Assembly (NCBI GenBank): GCA_018335585.1
Contig: JAGXRZ010000054.1
Coordinates: 1-52,637 of the forward strand
Direction: 5' to 3'
DNA from: Selenomonadales bacterium
GTDB lineage: Bacteria; Bacillota; UBA994
Length of the DNA: 52,637 bases
The position numbers and the translations under genes are program-made. Positions within the stretch are counted from its first letter, which is position 1; each line of letters starts with the position of its first letter. Below the pieces are notes generated by a model. The model was given only the letters and a program-made list of their open reading frames with translations. It ran no database searches and had not been told where the DNA came from. Positions 16,706 through 26,488 of the stretch are shown here, in pieces.

Positions 16706-17932
16706 CTAGCCTCCCCAATCAGGGTTCTCGTTGCTGCCGCGCGCGGTGATTTGGATTGGCCGCGTGTGTGGACTGACGACGGTGAGCTGAGGCGCGATAG
16801 CTAGGCAGTTGCTGTAGGCAATGCTGCGTGAGTCCGGGCTAAACACCAGCCGCCCGGCAAAACAAGCGGTGTCGGTGAGGTCGTGCTCTTCTGCGCCCTC
16901 ACGATTCACCACGCGCACGATACCGCGCAGCCCCATCGGCCCGGCATCAGTAGAGGCGTTATAGGCAAGATGCTGACTGTCTGGCGACCAAGCTGGATTA
17001 AAGTCATGGCCGAGCGGACCGGGTGGCGTCTTGGTTACTGCACCCGTAGCGAGATCCACGATGTATACCCCCGCTGCACTTACCGCCGGAAAGGCGTACG
17101 CGCCCTTCGTGCCATCGGGAGAAACCACCAAAGAGTGAATCTCGCCAGGCTCCGTGAGATGCGTTATTTGTCGCTTGTCGGTACCGTCAATGTTTATGGC
17201 GTAGAGCTGGCTTTGACCGTTCTCGGTGCGCACGAAGACAATGCGCTTGCCGTCTGGCAGGTAATTTGGCCAAGTGCCTTCGGTAATAAAGTTCGTGTGC
17301 CCCGTGTGGACGTTAATCGTAATAATAAAGGGCACAACCTCCCGGCGACTAAAGGCAATGGTGGTGCTGTCCGGCGACCAGTCGAAGTCCGTGTAGATCT
17401 GCAGGTTTTCGATCAGGCGATCAGACCTAAGCGTCTGCACGTCCGTAGTCCACAAAGCGTTGCCTCGGCCTAGGAAGGCCACCAAGCGGCCGTCAGGCGA
17501 CCAGCGCGGGACGGAGGATTCAAGCGCCAATCTGAACGTGATGCGCCGCGCGCGGGGATCCCCGGGGCTTCGCACAAAGAGGTCCGGTCGACCCCTGCGT
17601 GTCGAAAGCCAAACGAGCGAGCCTTGCGCTCTAGGCAATAGCGCGGGAATGACGAGCGCCTGCCCTGGGAAAATGGTGTAGGGCGGGCTCAAGCTGTTGG
17701 CCGCGGCTATGACCTCTACTGGTAAGTCATAACGCTCGGCAAAAACCCAAAGGCTGTCTCCCGGCTGCACGCGCACCCGAATCGGCCCAACTGCCGGCAC
17801 CAGCAAATGCCGGCCAACCTCTAGCGGCTCCGCCAACTGCGGGTTAGCTGCCCGGATTAGATCGACAGAGGACCGAAACTGCTCGGCGATAGAGGCTAGC
17901 GTATCGCCCTCTTGTGCGGTATAAATGTACAA
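16706..17932 (-). CDS. LysM-domain protein with TolB-like beta-propeller
   Basis: About 408 residues. Two LysM domains (YIYTAQEGDTLASIAEQF and RVQPGDSLWVFAERYDLP) span residues 1-95 and would bind peptidoglycan or spore cortex. The remainder carries repeated WSPDG-type blades (VPRWSPDGRLVAFLG, FDWSPDSTTIAFS, PAWSPDSQHLAYN, VFSPDSRSIAYSN), a TolB/PD40 propeller. There is no clear signal peptide, as in several LysM spore-coat proteins. I prefer a TTG at 17932, as GGGGGTGG precedes it; an upstream TTG at 17947 is possible. Confidence 0.82.
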   Translation of the reverse strand: MYIYTAQEGDTLASIAEQFRSSVDLIRAANPQLAEPLEVGRHLLVPAVGPIRVRVQPGDSLWVFAERYDLPVEVIAAANSLSPPYTIFPGQALVIPALLPRAQGSLVWLSTRRGRPDLFVRSPGDPRARRITFRLALESSVPRWSPDGRLVAFLGRGNALWTTDVQTLRSDRLIENLQIYTDFDWSPDSTTIAFSRREVVPFIITINVHTGHTNFITEGTWPNYLPDGKRIVFVRTENGQSQLYAINIDGTDKRQITHLTEPGEIHSLVVSPDGTKGAYAFPAVSAAGVYIVDLATGAVTKTPPGPLGHDFNPAWSPDSQHLAYNASTDAGPMGLRGIVRVVNREGAEEHDLTDTACFAGRLVFSPDSRSIAYSNCLAIAPQLTVVSPHTRPIQITARGSNENPDWGG

Positions 17933-18067
17933 TCCGACCACCCCCAAACTGACTGCTACAGCATATGCCAGCTGTCAGTATTCGGACAGTTGTCCAAGAG
18001 GAATGCGGGTGGGGGAGGGCGAATAAGTGCTCAGTAGAGCGGTGTCGTGTTGGCGCAGCTAGTGGAC

Positions 18068-18101
18068 AAAACCCCTGCGCTTCTAAGTGCGCGCGGGGGT
18101 C
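18068..18101 (-). terminator. Terminator of the orphan hicB gene
   Basis: On the minus strand ACCCCCGCGCGC...GCGCAGGGGT forms a GC-rich stem of about nine pairs followed by TTTTG, just after the hicB stop. Confidence 0.65.
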
Positions 18102-18105
18102 CATA

Positions 18106-18309
18106 CTAGACGCGACCTAAGTTGCGTGCGTCCATAAACGTTTCGGGGGAGACAGCGAGGGGGAACTCTTCGAGATAGAGCTCAGTCGCCTCGCGCAGGT
18201 TGGCCAAGGCTTCCTCTATAGTTTCGCCTTGAGTGGTTGTGCCCGTCTCGGGGTTAAAGGCCACATAGCCTCCCTCTTGCGCTGGCATTATTACTGCGGA
18301 AAGTTCCAT
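18106..18309 (-). CDS. HicB-family antitoxin, without a visible HicA partner
   Basis: 67 residues from the ATG at 18309, after GGTGGGTGAG. The partial RNase H-like HicB fold is clear: AVIMPAQEGGYVAFNPETG, then TTTQGETIEEALANLREATE. Both sides were searched for the small HicA toxin (a double-stranded RNA-binding-like domain with a GSH motif), without success; the terminator directly follows. It is therefore an orphan antitoxin or a solo regulator. Confidence 0.8.
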   Translation of the reverse strand: MELSAVIMPAQEGGYVAFNPETGTTTQGETIEEALANLREATELYLEEFPLAVSPETFMDARNLGRV

Positions 18310-18390
18310 AAGCTCACCCACCATCTAGAAAATCTTTCGAAAATACTTTACCCTAATGCGCTATAAAACTCAAGGCAGAGCGATTTGGCC

Positions 18391-18640
18391 GTGCTTCGTG
18401 CTTCCGTGGAAAGCCGGTTCCCCTTTGACCTTTTACCTTGTACCTTTCCACCCTCCTACTGATAGCTGATAGCTGAGCTCTGATAGCTGACATTTTCCCG
18501 GTCCACTCCCTAGTTCACGGTTCATGATTCATGATTCCTGATTCATGATTACCCACCGCCCACCGCTCACCGCTCACCGCCGGCGGTCGGCAGACCTCTC
18601 CACAAGCGACAAGCGACACAAGCCACAAGAGACAATCCAA
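18391..18640 (-). repeat. Long heptamer-mosaic element (copy at 18.4 kb, inverted)
   Basis: About 250 bp. Read on the minus strand it runs: TTGTGGC/TTGTCGC units, GGAGAGG, a CGCCGG motif, GGTGAGC/GGTGGGC units, CATGAAT units (18510-18550), CTAGGGAGTGGACCGG, TATCAGC units, AAAGGTA-like units, then TTCCACGGAAGCACGAAGCAC. The outer modules equal those at 10.1 and 30.9 kb while the inner ones (TATCAGC, AAGGTAC) replace CTTTCCG and CCGTAAG. It fills most of the 347-bp gap between hicB and addB. Confidence 0.88.
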
Positions 18641-18655
18641 AGAAGGAGGTCCCCC

Positions 18656-21600
18656 ATGTCCTTGCGCCTTATCCTTGGCCGCGCCGGCAGCGGCAAGAGC
18701 GCCTTTATCGAGAACGAAATTGCGGCTGAGGTAGCAGCCGACCCATTGGGCGCGCCGCTTTGGGTCCTAGTGCCCGAGCAAGCGACCTTTCAGGTGGAAA
18801 GAGCGCTGTGCGATAAGCTAGGGGGCCTGATGCGCGTACGCGTCGTGAGCTTTCAGCGCCTGGCGCACATCGTCATGAACGAGGTGGCCGGCGCGGCGCT
18901 TACTCCGATTGGCGACCTTGGCAGACTAATGCTTATGCGCAAAGTCATAGAGGAGAACAAGAGCAGCTTGCGTCTGTTTGGGCGCGCCGCGCGTGGGCCC
19001 ATGTTCGCCGGCAAAGTGGTGGAGCTTGTCTCCGAACTAAAGCGCTATCGCATTACGCCGGAGGCGCTATCCGTTGCCCTAAGCCTTAATCTTCCGGCGG
19101 CGCTAAGCAACAAGCTGCACGACCTGCACTTGTTGTACAGCGCCCTGACAGAAAAGTACGGCCAAGTGTCCCTCGACAGCGACGACCGCCTGGCCTGGCT
19201 AGCCGACCACGTCAGCAGTTTCGCACCTTTACGCGGAGCGCGGCTCTACATAGACGGATTTACCAGCTTTACACCGCAAGAGGCCAGTGTGCTCCGCCAC
19301 TTGTTTCGCTTTATGCAGGCTTCGCTTGCCCTCACCTTACATCCTTCGCTCTTAGATGCCAGCCTTGACCAAAGCCACCCCTTCTTCTCGCCGTGGGAGA
19401 CGGCGCGACAGTGTCGACAACTCGCTCTCCGCCAAGGTGCCCAGGTAACCGTGCAGCCGCTCTATCCGCCCGAAGTACAGGGCGATGTCACCCCGTTAGC
19501 TTACCTCGAAGCGAACTACTTCGACATTACAGCTAAACCGTGGGAGGGAGCGGCACCCGAAATATCCTTTACCGCGGCCGAGACGCGCCGGGCCGAGGTC
19601 GAGTTTGTGGCGCGCGAGATTATCGCCCTCTGCCGGGAGCAGAAGCTGCGCTACCGCGACATTTCCGTCGCCGCCCGCGACTTGTCGCTGTATGAGCCCT
19701 TACTCACCGAGGTGTTCTCAGTCTACGACATACCCTTCTTCCTAGACCAAAAGCGCGCCGTGCCGCACCACCCGCTGTTTGACCTGCTCACCTCAGCTTT
19801 AGAGGCCGCTCTCCTCGGCTTCCCCTATGAGCCGACCCTACGCTGTCTGAAGACCGACCTGTGGCCGCTCGCGCGCGATGTCGTGGACCGCCTCGACAAC
19901 TTCGCCCTAGCGATTGGGGCCCGCGGCGCGTGTTGGACTGGCGAAGCCGACTGGCACAGCCTGCAACACGTAAGCGAGGAGAGCTTAGCAGAGCTCAATT
20001 CGGCTCGGCGCGAGGTGGCCGCGCATTTCGCACCACTAGCAGATAAGCTCAAGAACGGGACACAGGTGCGGCACTACGCCGAAGCTCTAATCTCCTTCTT
20101 AAGTGCCCTAGCGGTCGAAGATCGACTGACGCAGTGGGCGCTTTCACTGCGCTCTAGCGGCGACATAGAAAGCGCACGCGTGCACAGCCAGGTGTGGCAA
20201 GCGGTAGATCAGCTCCTAGCAGAACTCGTAGCCACACTCGGCCAAGAGCAGTTGCCGCTAGAAGATTTCGCGCGCGTGGTGGAGTCGGGCCTCGAGGGAG
20301 TTAGGCTCGGGCTTATCCCGCCTTGCCTCGACCAAGTGCTAGTTTTAGAGCTAGGCCGCTCCCGCAGCATCGCCACGCGCGCAAGCTTTCTTCTTGGCGT
20401 CAACGACGGCGTATTGCCGGCGCGGCAAGGCTCACCCGGCCTCCTTACCGACGAGGAGCGCGCCCTGCTGCACCACTCATGCGCGATTGTGCTCGGGCAG
20501 TCCGCCCAGCGCCAGCTCTTTGAAGAAGAGTTTCTCGCCTATGTCGGGCTTACGCGCGCCGCCGCAAGGCTCTTTCTCTCTTATGCGCAGGCCAACGAGG
20601 ATGGGACGGCGCTCCGCCCTTCCTCGGTGATGCGCCGCCTACAGCAGCTCTTCCCCGCAGTGAAGCTAAAATTCGCCGGCGCGGAGGCACCGCTAGCCGC
20701 GAGCGAAGCGCTAAACTATCTGGCCCATCCGGTCAGTGCGGCAGGATATTTGGCCGCAGAACTACGCAAGATGCGCCTTGGCGGCGAAGTCTCGCAGGTG
20801 TGGTCAGACGTGTACAACTGCCTGCGAGCCGACACGCGCTCGCACGCACTCGTCGAGACATTAGCGCGCGGGTTGCGCCACCGCGTCAGCGTCCAGGATT
20901 TGCCGCGCCAGCTAGTAAGGCGCCTTTACGGCGGGGTGTTGCGCGGCAGTGTATCGCGGCTGGAAAGGTTTAGGGCCTGTCCCTTTGCCCACTTCGCCTG
21001 CTATGGCTTGCGGCTACGCGAGAGGCCGCTGTATAAGCTTGCCGCCGTCGACATCGGCAACTTCTTTCACCTCGCGCTTGACCGCTTTGTCGGGCACATG
21101 CAGGAAAAACGCCTCGACTGGGCAGAAGTTACCCGCGAGGATTGCCGCAGTATATCCCAGGGAATCGTGGCGGGATTGGTCCCGCAAATGGGCATTCTCG
21201 CTAGCAGCGCTAGGCACAAGTATCTTACAGAGCGGCTGCAGCGCGTCGTGGAGCGCTCGGCGCGCGCAATGGGCGAGCACGCTAAGCGGGGCAAGTTCCG
21301 CCCCGTGGCCGTGGAGCTAGCTTTCGGGCAAGACGGCGCAAGTCTGCCGGCAGTCAAAATTACGCTGCAAGACGGCACAGAAATGGAGCTATCCGGACGC
21401 ATCGACCGAGTAGATGCAGCTACCGCGGAAGAGAAAGTCTATGCGATGGTGGTGGACTACAAGTCCGGCGCCAACAAATTGACACCGCTTGAAGTCTATT
21501 ATGGGCTGAAGACACAGCTGTTGACGTACCTTGACGTCGTGCTTCGCTACGCCCCGCAGTTGTTTAACCAAGCGGCACGCCCGGCTGCGGCCGTCTACTT

Positions 21601-22066
21601 TCGCGTGCAAGACCCGGTGTTAACCCTGCCGGGCCCGCTCGCGCCGGCAGAGGCCGAAGCGGAGAGCCAACGCAAATTTCGCTTAGAGGGCATGGTAGTA
21701 GCGGACCAAACCGTCGTCAGTTTGTTAGACAATACCATAGCCGACCGTTCCGAGATAATCCCGGTAAAGTTGTCGGCTAAAGGTGAACTGAGCGGCAGCG
21801 GCTTGTGGACGGAAGCACAGCTAGAAAGCATGCTCTGTCACCTTAGGCAAAGCCTCGCGGAAGCGGGGGAGGAGATTATGGCGGGTAGGGCAGCCGTCGC
21901 CCCTTTTCGCTTGGACAAAGACACTGCCTGCACCTACTGCGAGTTCTTGCCTGTCTGCCAGTTTGACACGCTACATCCCGACAGCCAATATCGCCGCTTA
22001 GAGAAGCACGACGAAGCGACGGTGTGGAACTTAGTGTGCGAGAAAGGGGGTAGCGGCAATGTCTAA
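18656..22066 (+). CDS. addB: ATP-dependent helicase/nuclease subunit B
   Basis: 1136 residues from the ATG at 18656 (AAGGAGGT upstream). With AddA it resects double-strand breaks and loads RecA. It begins with the Walker A GRAGSGKS of the AddB pseudo-helicase; the C-terminal nuclease has the conserved VVDYKSG motif. Four iron-sulfur-cluster cysteines are expected: candidates are those in RACPFAHFAC and in CTYCEFLPVC near the end. Full family length. It overlaps addA by 8 nt, so the two are translationally coupled. Confidence 0.96.
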   Translation: MSLRLILGRAGSGKSAFIENEIAAEVAADPLGAPLWVLVPEQATFQVERALCDKLGGLMRVRVVSFQRLAHIVMNEVAGAALTPIGDLGRLMLMRKVIEENKSSLRLFGRAARGPMFAGKVVELVSELKRYRITPEALSVALSLNLPAALSNKLHDLHLLYSALTEKYGQVSLDSDDRLAWLADHVSSFAPLRGARLYIDGFTSFTPQEASVLRHLFRFMQASLALTLHPSLLDASLDQSHPFFSPWETARQCRQLALRQGAQVTVQPLYPPEVQGDVTPLAYLEANYFDITAKPWEGAAPEISFTAAETRRAEVEFVAREIIALCREQKLRYRDISVAARDLSLYEPLLTEVFSVYDIPFFLDQKRAVPHHPLFDLLTSALEAALLGFPYEPTLRCLKTDLWPLARDVVDRLDNFALAIGARGACWTGEADWHSLQHVSEESLAELNSARREVAAHFAPLADKLKNGTQVRHYAEALISFLSALAVEDRLTQWALSLRSSGDIESARVHSQVWQAVDQLLAELVATLGQEQLPLEDFARVVESGLEGVRLGLIPPCLDQVLVLELGRSRSIATRASFLLGVNDGVLPARQGSPGLLTDEERALLHHSCAIVLGQSAQRQLFEEEFLAYVGLTRAAARLFLSYAQANEDGTALRPSSVMRRLQQLFPAVKLKFAGAEAPLAASEALNYLAHPVSAAGYLAAELRKMRLGGEVSQVWSDVYNCLRADTRSHALVETLARGLRHRVSVQDLPRQLVRRLYGGVLRGSVSRLERFRACPFAHFACYGLRLRERPLYKLAAVDIGNFFHLALDRFVGHMQEKRLDWAEVTREDCRSISQGIVAGLVPQMGILASSARHKYLTERLQRVVERSARAMGEHAKRGKFRPVAVELAFGQDGASLPAVKITLQDGTEMELSGRIDRVDAATAEEKVYAMVVDYKSGANKLTPLEVYYGLKTQLLTYLDVVLRYAPQLFNQAARPAAAVYFRVQDPVLTLPGPLAPAEAEAESQRKFRLEGMVVADQTVVSLLDNTIADRSEIIPVKLSAKGELSGSGLWTEAQLESMLCHLRQSLAEAGEEIMAGRAAVAPFRLDKDTACTYCEFLPVCQFDTLHPDSQYRRLEKHDEATVWNLVCEKGGSGNV

Positions 22067-25000
22067 CTGGACCTTAGCACAGCGCGCAGCCATCGACCTG
22101 CGCGGGTGCAATCTCCTGTTGTCGGCGGGTGCCGGTGCCGGCAAAACAGCCGTGCTGGTAGAGCGCATTATCCGGCGCATTCTCGACCAAAACAACCCGG
22201 TTGATGTCGACCGGCTACTGGTTGTTACGTTCACAAACGCCGCAGCAGCCGAAATGCGCGAGCGCGTGGCAGGTGCGCTGCAGCAGGAACTAGCCAAACA
22301 ACCCGACAACGACCGCCTGCGGCGGCAAATCACGCTGTTAGGTAGAGCAACGATAACTACATTGCATTCGTTTTGCCTGGAAATTCTCAGGCAAAAGTTT
22401 TATCTCGTAGGGCTTGACCCGGCCTTTCGCGTCGCCGACGCCACGGAGTGCGCACTAATGCAGGTTGACGTCTTGGAAACGTTACTCGAAGAAAGCTATA
22501 CGACGCTTGACAGCGCTTTTGTCGCTTTGGTCGAGGGGTTTGGCGGCCGTAACAGCGACGAGGGCCTACAGAAAATAATCTTTGAACTTGCCGACTTTGC
22601 CCTCAGCCAACCTAAGCCGGAGCAGTGGCTAAAGGACGCTAGTGCCGCCGTGGCCGTTAATGATATGGCCGACGTCCTGCAGAAGCCCTGGTTTGACGGT
22701 GTGCTGCGGCAAGTGCGCGGCAAACTCGCCGTTGCCCGCGACCACCTCGAAAGTGCCCTCGCCATTGCCGAGGTCGGCCCGACGCACTACTGCGCAGTAA
22801 TTAGCTCTGAACTAGCCGCCTTGGAAAGTCTAATTGCAGCCGACTTCACCACTTGGAATAACATGCGTGAAGGCATCCTGAATATGGCTTTTGGGCGGTT
22901 GCCATCGAAGCGCGGTTACGACGCGCCTGACAAAGATGCTTGCCAAAACGCGCGTAACGCTGCCAAAGAGGCCATTAAGGACTTAGCCGGGGGCTACCTC
23001 GCGCCGAGCGAGGACGAGGTCGTAGCCAGCCTAAAGCTAGCAGAGCCGCAGGTAGCCATGCTGACCGAGCTAGCGCTTGATTTTCTGGCACGTTACCGGG
23101 CGGCTAAGCAAGCTAAGGGCATCGTCGACTTTAGCGACCTTGAGCACCTAGCCTTAGCCATTCTCACGGACGCCAGCGAGGACTCAGGTGCGGCGGGCGA
23201 GTTGCGAGCTCGCTTCGTCGAGGTGTTAGTAGACGAGTACCAAGACATTAACGCCGTGCAAGAGACAATTCTTCGTGCCGTGGCGGCCGAAAACAACATG
23301 GTTATGGTGGGGGACGTCAAACAAAGCATCTATCGCTTTCGCCTAGCCGACCCAAACCTGTTCCGCGCCAAGGAGCGCGAGTTTGCGACGCCTGCGCGGG
23401 GACAGTGCTTATACCTCGCCGACAATTTTCGCAGCCGTCCGGCCGTTATTGCCGCCATAAACTTCATCTTCAGGCAGCTGATGTCCGCGAGCTCGATTGG
23501 TGAAGTCGACTACGACGCGCGCGCAGCGTTAGTGGCGGGGGCCAAATATCCGGCGGGAGAAAACCTCGCCCCGACCGAAGTTGCCGTCTGTTTGCTCGAG
23601 CGCAAAGAGTCCGACACGGCACTAGCCGACCTTGACGCTAACACCCGCGAGGCGCGCGTCGTGGCACAGGAAATAGCTCGCCTCGTGGAAGGAGCGTGCG
23701 TCTCTGTCTGGGACAATAGCGCGCAGGCGTATCGCCCGGTGCGCTACCGCGACATAGTGGTGCTCCAGAGGGCTACCGCCGGCCGCGCCGACGTTTTTGT
23801 CGATGTCTTTGCCGAACACAATATCCCTTCCTATACCGATGCAGTGGGAGGGTATTTCCGCGCGACGGAGGTGCATGTCTGCCGCAGCCTGCTTAAGCTT
23901 ATCGACAACCCGCGCCAAGACATACCCCTGGCGGCCGTATTGCGCTCGCCGCTTGTGGGGCTCGACGCAAGCGAATTAGCAGAGATTCGCCTAGCGCAGA
24001 GTGGGAGCTACTGGGATGCAGTCGTCGCCAGTGCGCCCCACCACGCCAAACTGCAGTTGTTCTTAACGAGGCTTGAGAATTGGCGCGATATGGCGCGGCG
24101 CGGCGGCCTGCCGGAGCTAATCGGGCAGATATACCGCGAAACGGGCTATTATCTCTATGTCGGCACCCTGCCGGGCGGCAGACAGCGCCAAGCGAACCTG
24201 CGGGCGTTACTCGACCGCGCGCACCAGTTTGAGACTACTGCCTACAAAGGCCTGTTCCGTTTCCTGCGGTTTATCGAGCGCTTGGAAGAACAAGAAGGCG
24301 ACCTCGGCAAGCCCAATACTTGCGGCGAAAACGACGACGTCGTCCGGATTATGAGCGTGCATAAGAGCAAGGGACTTGAGTTCCCGGTAGTCTTTGTGGC
24401 GGGCTTGGGTAATAAGTTTAACTTGCGCGACCTCTCCGGGCAGGTGCTGGTACACAAAGAGACCGGTATCGGGCCTAAAGTCGTAGACGTAGAGGCGCGC
24501 TCTGTCTATCCGACGCTCGTGCACCGATACTTAAGCGACGTGCTGCGGCGCGAGAGCTTATCCGAGGAACTGCGAGTGCTCTATGTGGCACTTACCCGCG
24601 CGCGCGAAATGCTGTATTTAGTGGGCGCAATAAACAAGCGTGACGAAAAAATCGCAGAGTGGCGGCAGTTTGGCCAGAGCGGGCCTAGGCTAGTCGCTGC
24701 GCATCTTATGGAGGGTGCGGGCAACTACTGGGATTGGCTCGGGCCGGCCGTGTTCTCGCACGCCCCCGAGGTAGCTTTTGCCCGGCTGAGCGAGACGGCG
24801 CCGCTCGTTCTCGCCAGCAGCCAAGTAGACACGCCGTCGGCGTTCCTCGCTGCTGTGACGCAGTTGGGCGAACTGCCAGACGGTCCATACAGCGCCGAGG
24901 TTGCGCGCCGTTTAGGCTATCGCTATCCTCACACGGAGAGCACCCGCGTGGCCGTGAAGACCTCGGTATCCGAGCTTAAGCGCCGTCGCCTCGCGGAAGA

Positions 25001-25592
25001 GCAAGAAGAAGAAGCCCACACCGCACCTGCGGTCGCCGCGTTTCGCCGCAGCCGCCAGCAGCTCGTGCAGGAGCCAGGCGCGCTGACTGCCGCCGAAATC
25101 GGCACAGCCATGCATATGCTTTTGCAGCACGTCGACCTTAGCGCAGAGCTTACGGAGGACTACTTTGTAGCCCTAAAAGCCACTATGGTAGCCAAGCACC
25201 TGCTCACGCCAAGAGAAGCCGAAAGCTTCTCGCACCTGCCGATCGCCGCGTTTTTTGCCGGGGATTTGGGCCGAAGGCTCTTGGCGTCGCCGCGCGTCTG
25301 GCGCGAGCTTCCCTTTAGTTGGCGGGTCCCCGCGCAAGAAGTGCACCCTAACGTGCGCGACGAATTCGTCTACGTGCAGGGAGTAATTGACTGCCTATTT
25401 AGCGAAGGCGATGCTCTGATTCTGGTTGATTACAAGTCCGACCGCGTCACAGAGGACACAGCGCAAGCCGCAGGCGAGCGCTACCGCCCGCAAATTGAGC
25501 TCTACGCCCGCGCCGTCGAGTCTCTCTTCAAACGCCCAGTCGCCGAGCGGTACATCTACTTCTTTGCGCTGGGGCGGGGGATGCAGGTGTAG
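22059..25592 (+). CDS. addA: ATP-dependent helicase/nuclease subunit A
   Basis: 1177 residues. UvrD/Rep-type helicase motifs are in order: motif I SAGAGAGKT (22-30), motif II DEYQD (near 391), the MVGDVKQSIYRFR motif III, and VMSVHKSKGLEFP-like motif V (RIMSVHKSKGLEFPVVFVAG), with VALTRAR (motif VI). The C-terminal RecB-type nuclease shows LVDYKSD. It is the motor and one nuclease of AddAB. The start ATG overlaps the end of addB. Confidence 0.97.
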   Translation: MSNWTLAQRAAIDLRGCNLLLSAGAGAGKTAVLVERIIRRILDQNNPVDVDRLLVVTFTNAAAAEMRERVAGALQQELAKQPDNDRLRRQITLLGRATITTLHSFCLEILRQKFYLVGLDPAFRVADATECALMQVDVLETLLEESYTTLDSAFVALVEGFGGRNSDEGLQKIIFELADFALSQPKPEQWLKDASAAVAVNDMADVLQKPWFDGVLRQVRGKLAVARDHLESALAIAEVGPTHYCAVISSELAALESLIAADFTTWNNMREGILNMAFGRLPSKRGYDAPDKDACQNARNAAKEAIKDLAGGYLAPSEDEVVASLKLAEPQVAMLTELALDFLARYRAAKQAKGIVDFSDLEHLALAILTDASEDSGAAGELRARFVEVLVDEYQDINAVQETILRAVAAENNMVMVGDVKQSIYRFRLADPNLFRAKEREFATPARGQCLYLADNFRSRPAVIAAINFIFRQLMSASSIGEVDYDARAALVAGAKYPAGENLAPTEVAVCLLERKESDTALADLDANTREARVVAQEIARLVEGACVSVWDNSAQAYRPVRYRDIVVLQRATAGRADVFVDVFAEHNIPSYTDAVGGYFRATEVHVCRSLLKLIDNPRQDIPLAAVLRSPLVGLDASELAEIRLAQSGSYWDAVVASAPHHAKLQLFLTRLENWRDMARRGGLPELIGQIYRETGYYLYVGTLPGGRQRQANLRALLDRAHQFETTAYKGLFRFLRFIERLEEQEGDLGKPNTCGENDDVVRIMSVHKSKGLEFPVVFVAGLGNKFNLRDLSGQVLVHKETGIGPKVVDVEARSVYPTLVHRYLSDVLRRESLSEELRVLYVALTRAREMLYLVGAINKRDEKIAEWRQFGQSGPRLVAAHLMEGAGNYWDWLGPAVFSHAPEVAFARLSETAPLVLASSQVDTPSAFLAAVTQLGELPDGPYSAEVARRLGYRYPHTESTRVAVKTSVSELKRRRLAEEQEEEAHTAPAVAAFRRSRQQLVQEPGALTAAEIGTAMHMLLQHVDLSAELTEDYFVALKATMVAKHLLTPREAESFSHLPIAAFFAGDLGRRLLASPRVWRELPFSWRVPAQEVHPNVRDEFVYVQGVIDCLFSEGDALILVDYKSDRVTEDTAQAAGERYRPQIELYARAVESLFKRPVAERYIYFFALGRGMQV

Positions 25593-25701
25593 TGTGGGGG
25601 GAGCAATGGATTAGTTTTGCCAACTAAGGAATTAAGCCCATGGATTAAGTTATTAGCCAGGTTAATTATCAGAACACAACAAAAAATATGTTAAAATGCA
25701 C

Positions 25702-25732
25702 TTGACGGTCTGGGGGGGGGGATGTGTAAAAT
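25702..25732 (+). promoter_or_regulatory. Promoter with a ten-G tract in its spacer
   Basis: TTGACG (25702-25707) stands upstream of TAAAAT (25727-25732) with a 19-nt spacer, or of the weaker TGTAAA (25725-25730) with 17 nt. The spacer contains an uninterrupted run of ten G (25712-25721). Gain or loss of G by slippage would change the spacer length and so promoter strength; loss of two G would put the better -10 at the ideal 17 nt. Confidence 0.6.
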
Positions 25733-25764
25733 ATAGCTAATATTGATAAGGGGGTTGCGAGTGA

Positions 25765-26454
25765 ATGAAAGCGTTTTTGGTTGTCGTCCTGTCGTTAGTG
25801 ATGGTAGCAAATGCTGTAATGGTTCCTGTTGCCAGCGCTGAGTCAGCCGTAGGTGCGGCCGAGTGCCTTATAGCGTCTCTGATCGAGAACAGTACATACC
25901 TGGCTGTTAGGGATTCGCTCAGCCGTCAGGGTACAATGTTGATGGATCCACGTGTTGCACACCGAGGCGAAGTTGACATCGTAGCGTTTAACACTAATAA
26001 CCCGGATATGCCTACGGTGTTGGTGGTTCTTGATCCCGCCCGTCAAGTACGGGATGTAGTCGCAGTGCAAAGGGGTGGAATGCAATCAGGAAATGAAGTA
26101 AGCGTAAGCAGCGCTACCAGCGGAGTAACAGCGGTTAGTCTGCTCACTGGAACTCCCAAGGAGGTCATAACTATGACCCCGGAGTTGGAGGGTGCTCATG
26201 CTGGGTTTCTGATTGTCGTCTTTGGGGCAGTATTATGGCAATCCACGCAGTGGATGTTGCTTGCTCACATAGGTATGCATAATTGGCAGGCAGCTGCGGT
26301 GCTAACTATTTTATGGGGTACCGCGCACTGGTACATCGACCAATATGGCAACATTTGCCCTAATATAATATGGACATTCCATACCGAACAGATCTTGCTA
26401 GAGTATGCCGTTGTGCATGTGTGCCCGCATACTGGACTGATCACTGTGCCATAA
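25765..26454 (+). CDS. Unrecognised exported protein with C-terminal hydrophobic segments
   Basis: 229 residues. A signal peptide (KAFLVVVLSLVMVANAVMVP, cleaved after ASA near 27) is followed by a soluble part of about 120 residues with a strand pair (TVLVVLDPARQVRDVVAVQR). Two hydrophobic stretches then appear (AGFLIVVFGAVLWQSTQWML and QAAAVLTILWGTAHWYI), rich in Trp and His, and a tail with three Cys/His sites. I do not recognise the family. The ATG at 25765 follows AGGGGGTTGCGAGTGA. It leads the cassette of paralogous membrane proteins and may be under phase-variable control. Confidence 0.75.
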   Translation: MKAFLVVVLSLVMVANAVMVPVASAESAVGAAECLIASLIENSTYLAVRDSLSRQGTMLMDPRVAHRGEVDIVAFNTNNPDMPTVLVVLDPARQVRDVVAVQRGGMQSGNEVSVSSATSGVTAVSLLTGTPKEVITMTPELEGAHAGFLIVVFGAVLWQSTQWMLLAHIGMHNWQAAAVLTILWGTAHWYIDQYGNICPNIIWTFHTEQILLEYAVVHVCPHTGLITVP

Positions 26455-26488
26455 GTACGAGGCCGAGTTTTAGGGGGTGACTTCATCA

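Noticed and set aside
16883-17473. 196-codon plus-strand ORF
   Set aside because: It is opposite the LysM/beta-propeller gene, which has repeated WSPDG blades and clear domains.
17950-18105. Possible HicA toxin next to the orphan HicB
   Set aside because: All frames were read; none has the HicA helix or GSH motif, and a terminator follows hicB directly.
18545-18655. N-terminal extension of AddB
   Set aside because: The 37 extra codons are translated heptamer repeats, and AAGGAGGT before the ATG at 18656 marks the true start.
25712-25721. G10 as a simple sequencing or assembly error
   Set aside because: It cannot be excluded without reads, but the tract lies between good promoter hexamers and no coding frame depends on it, so it was kept as a finding with that caveat.
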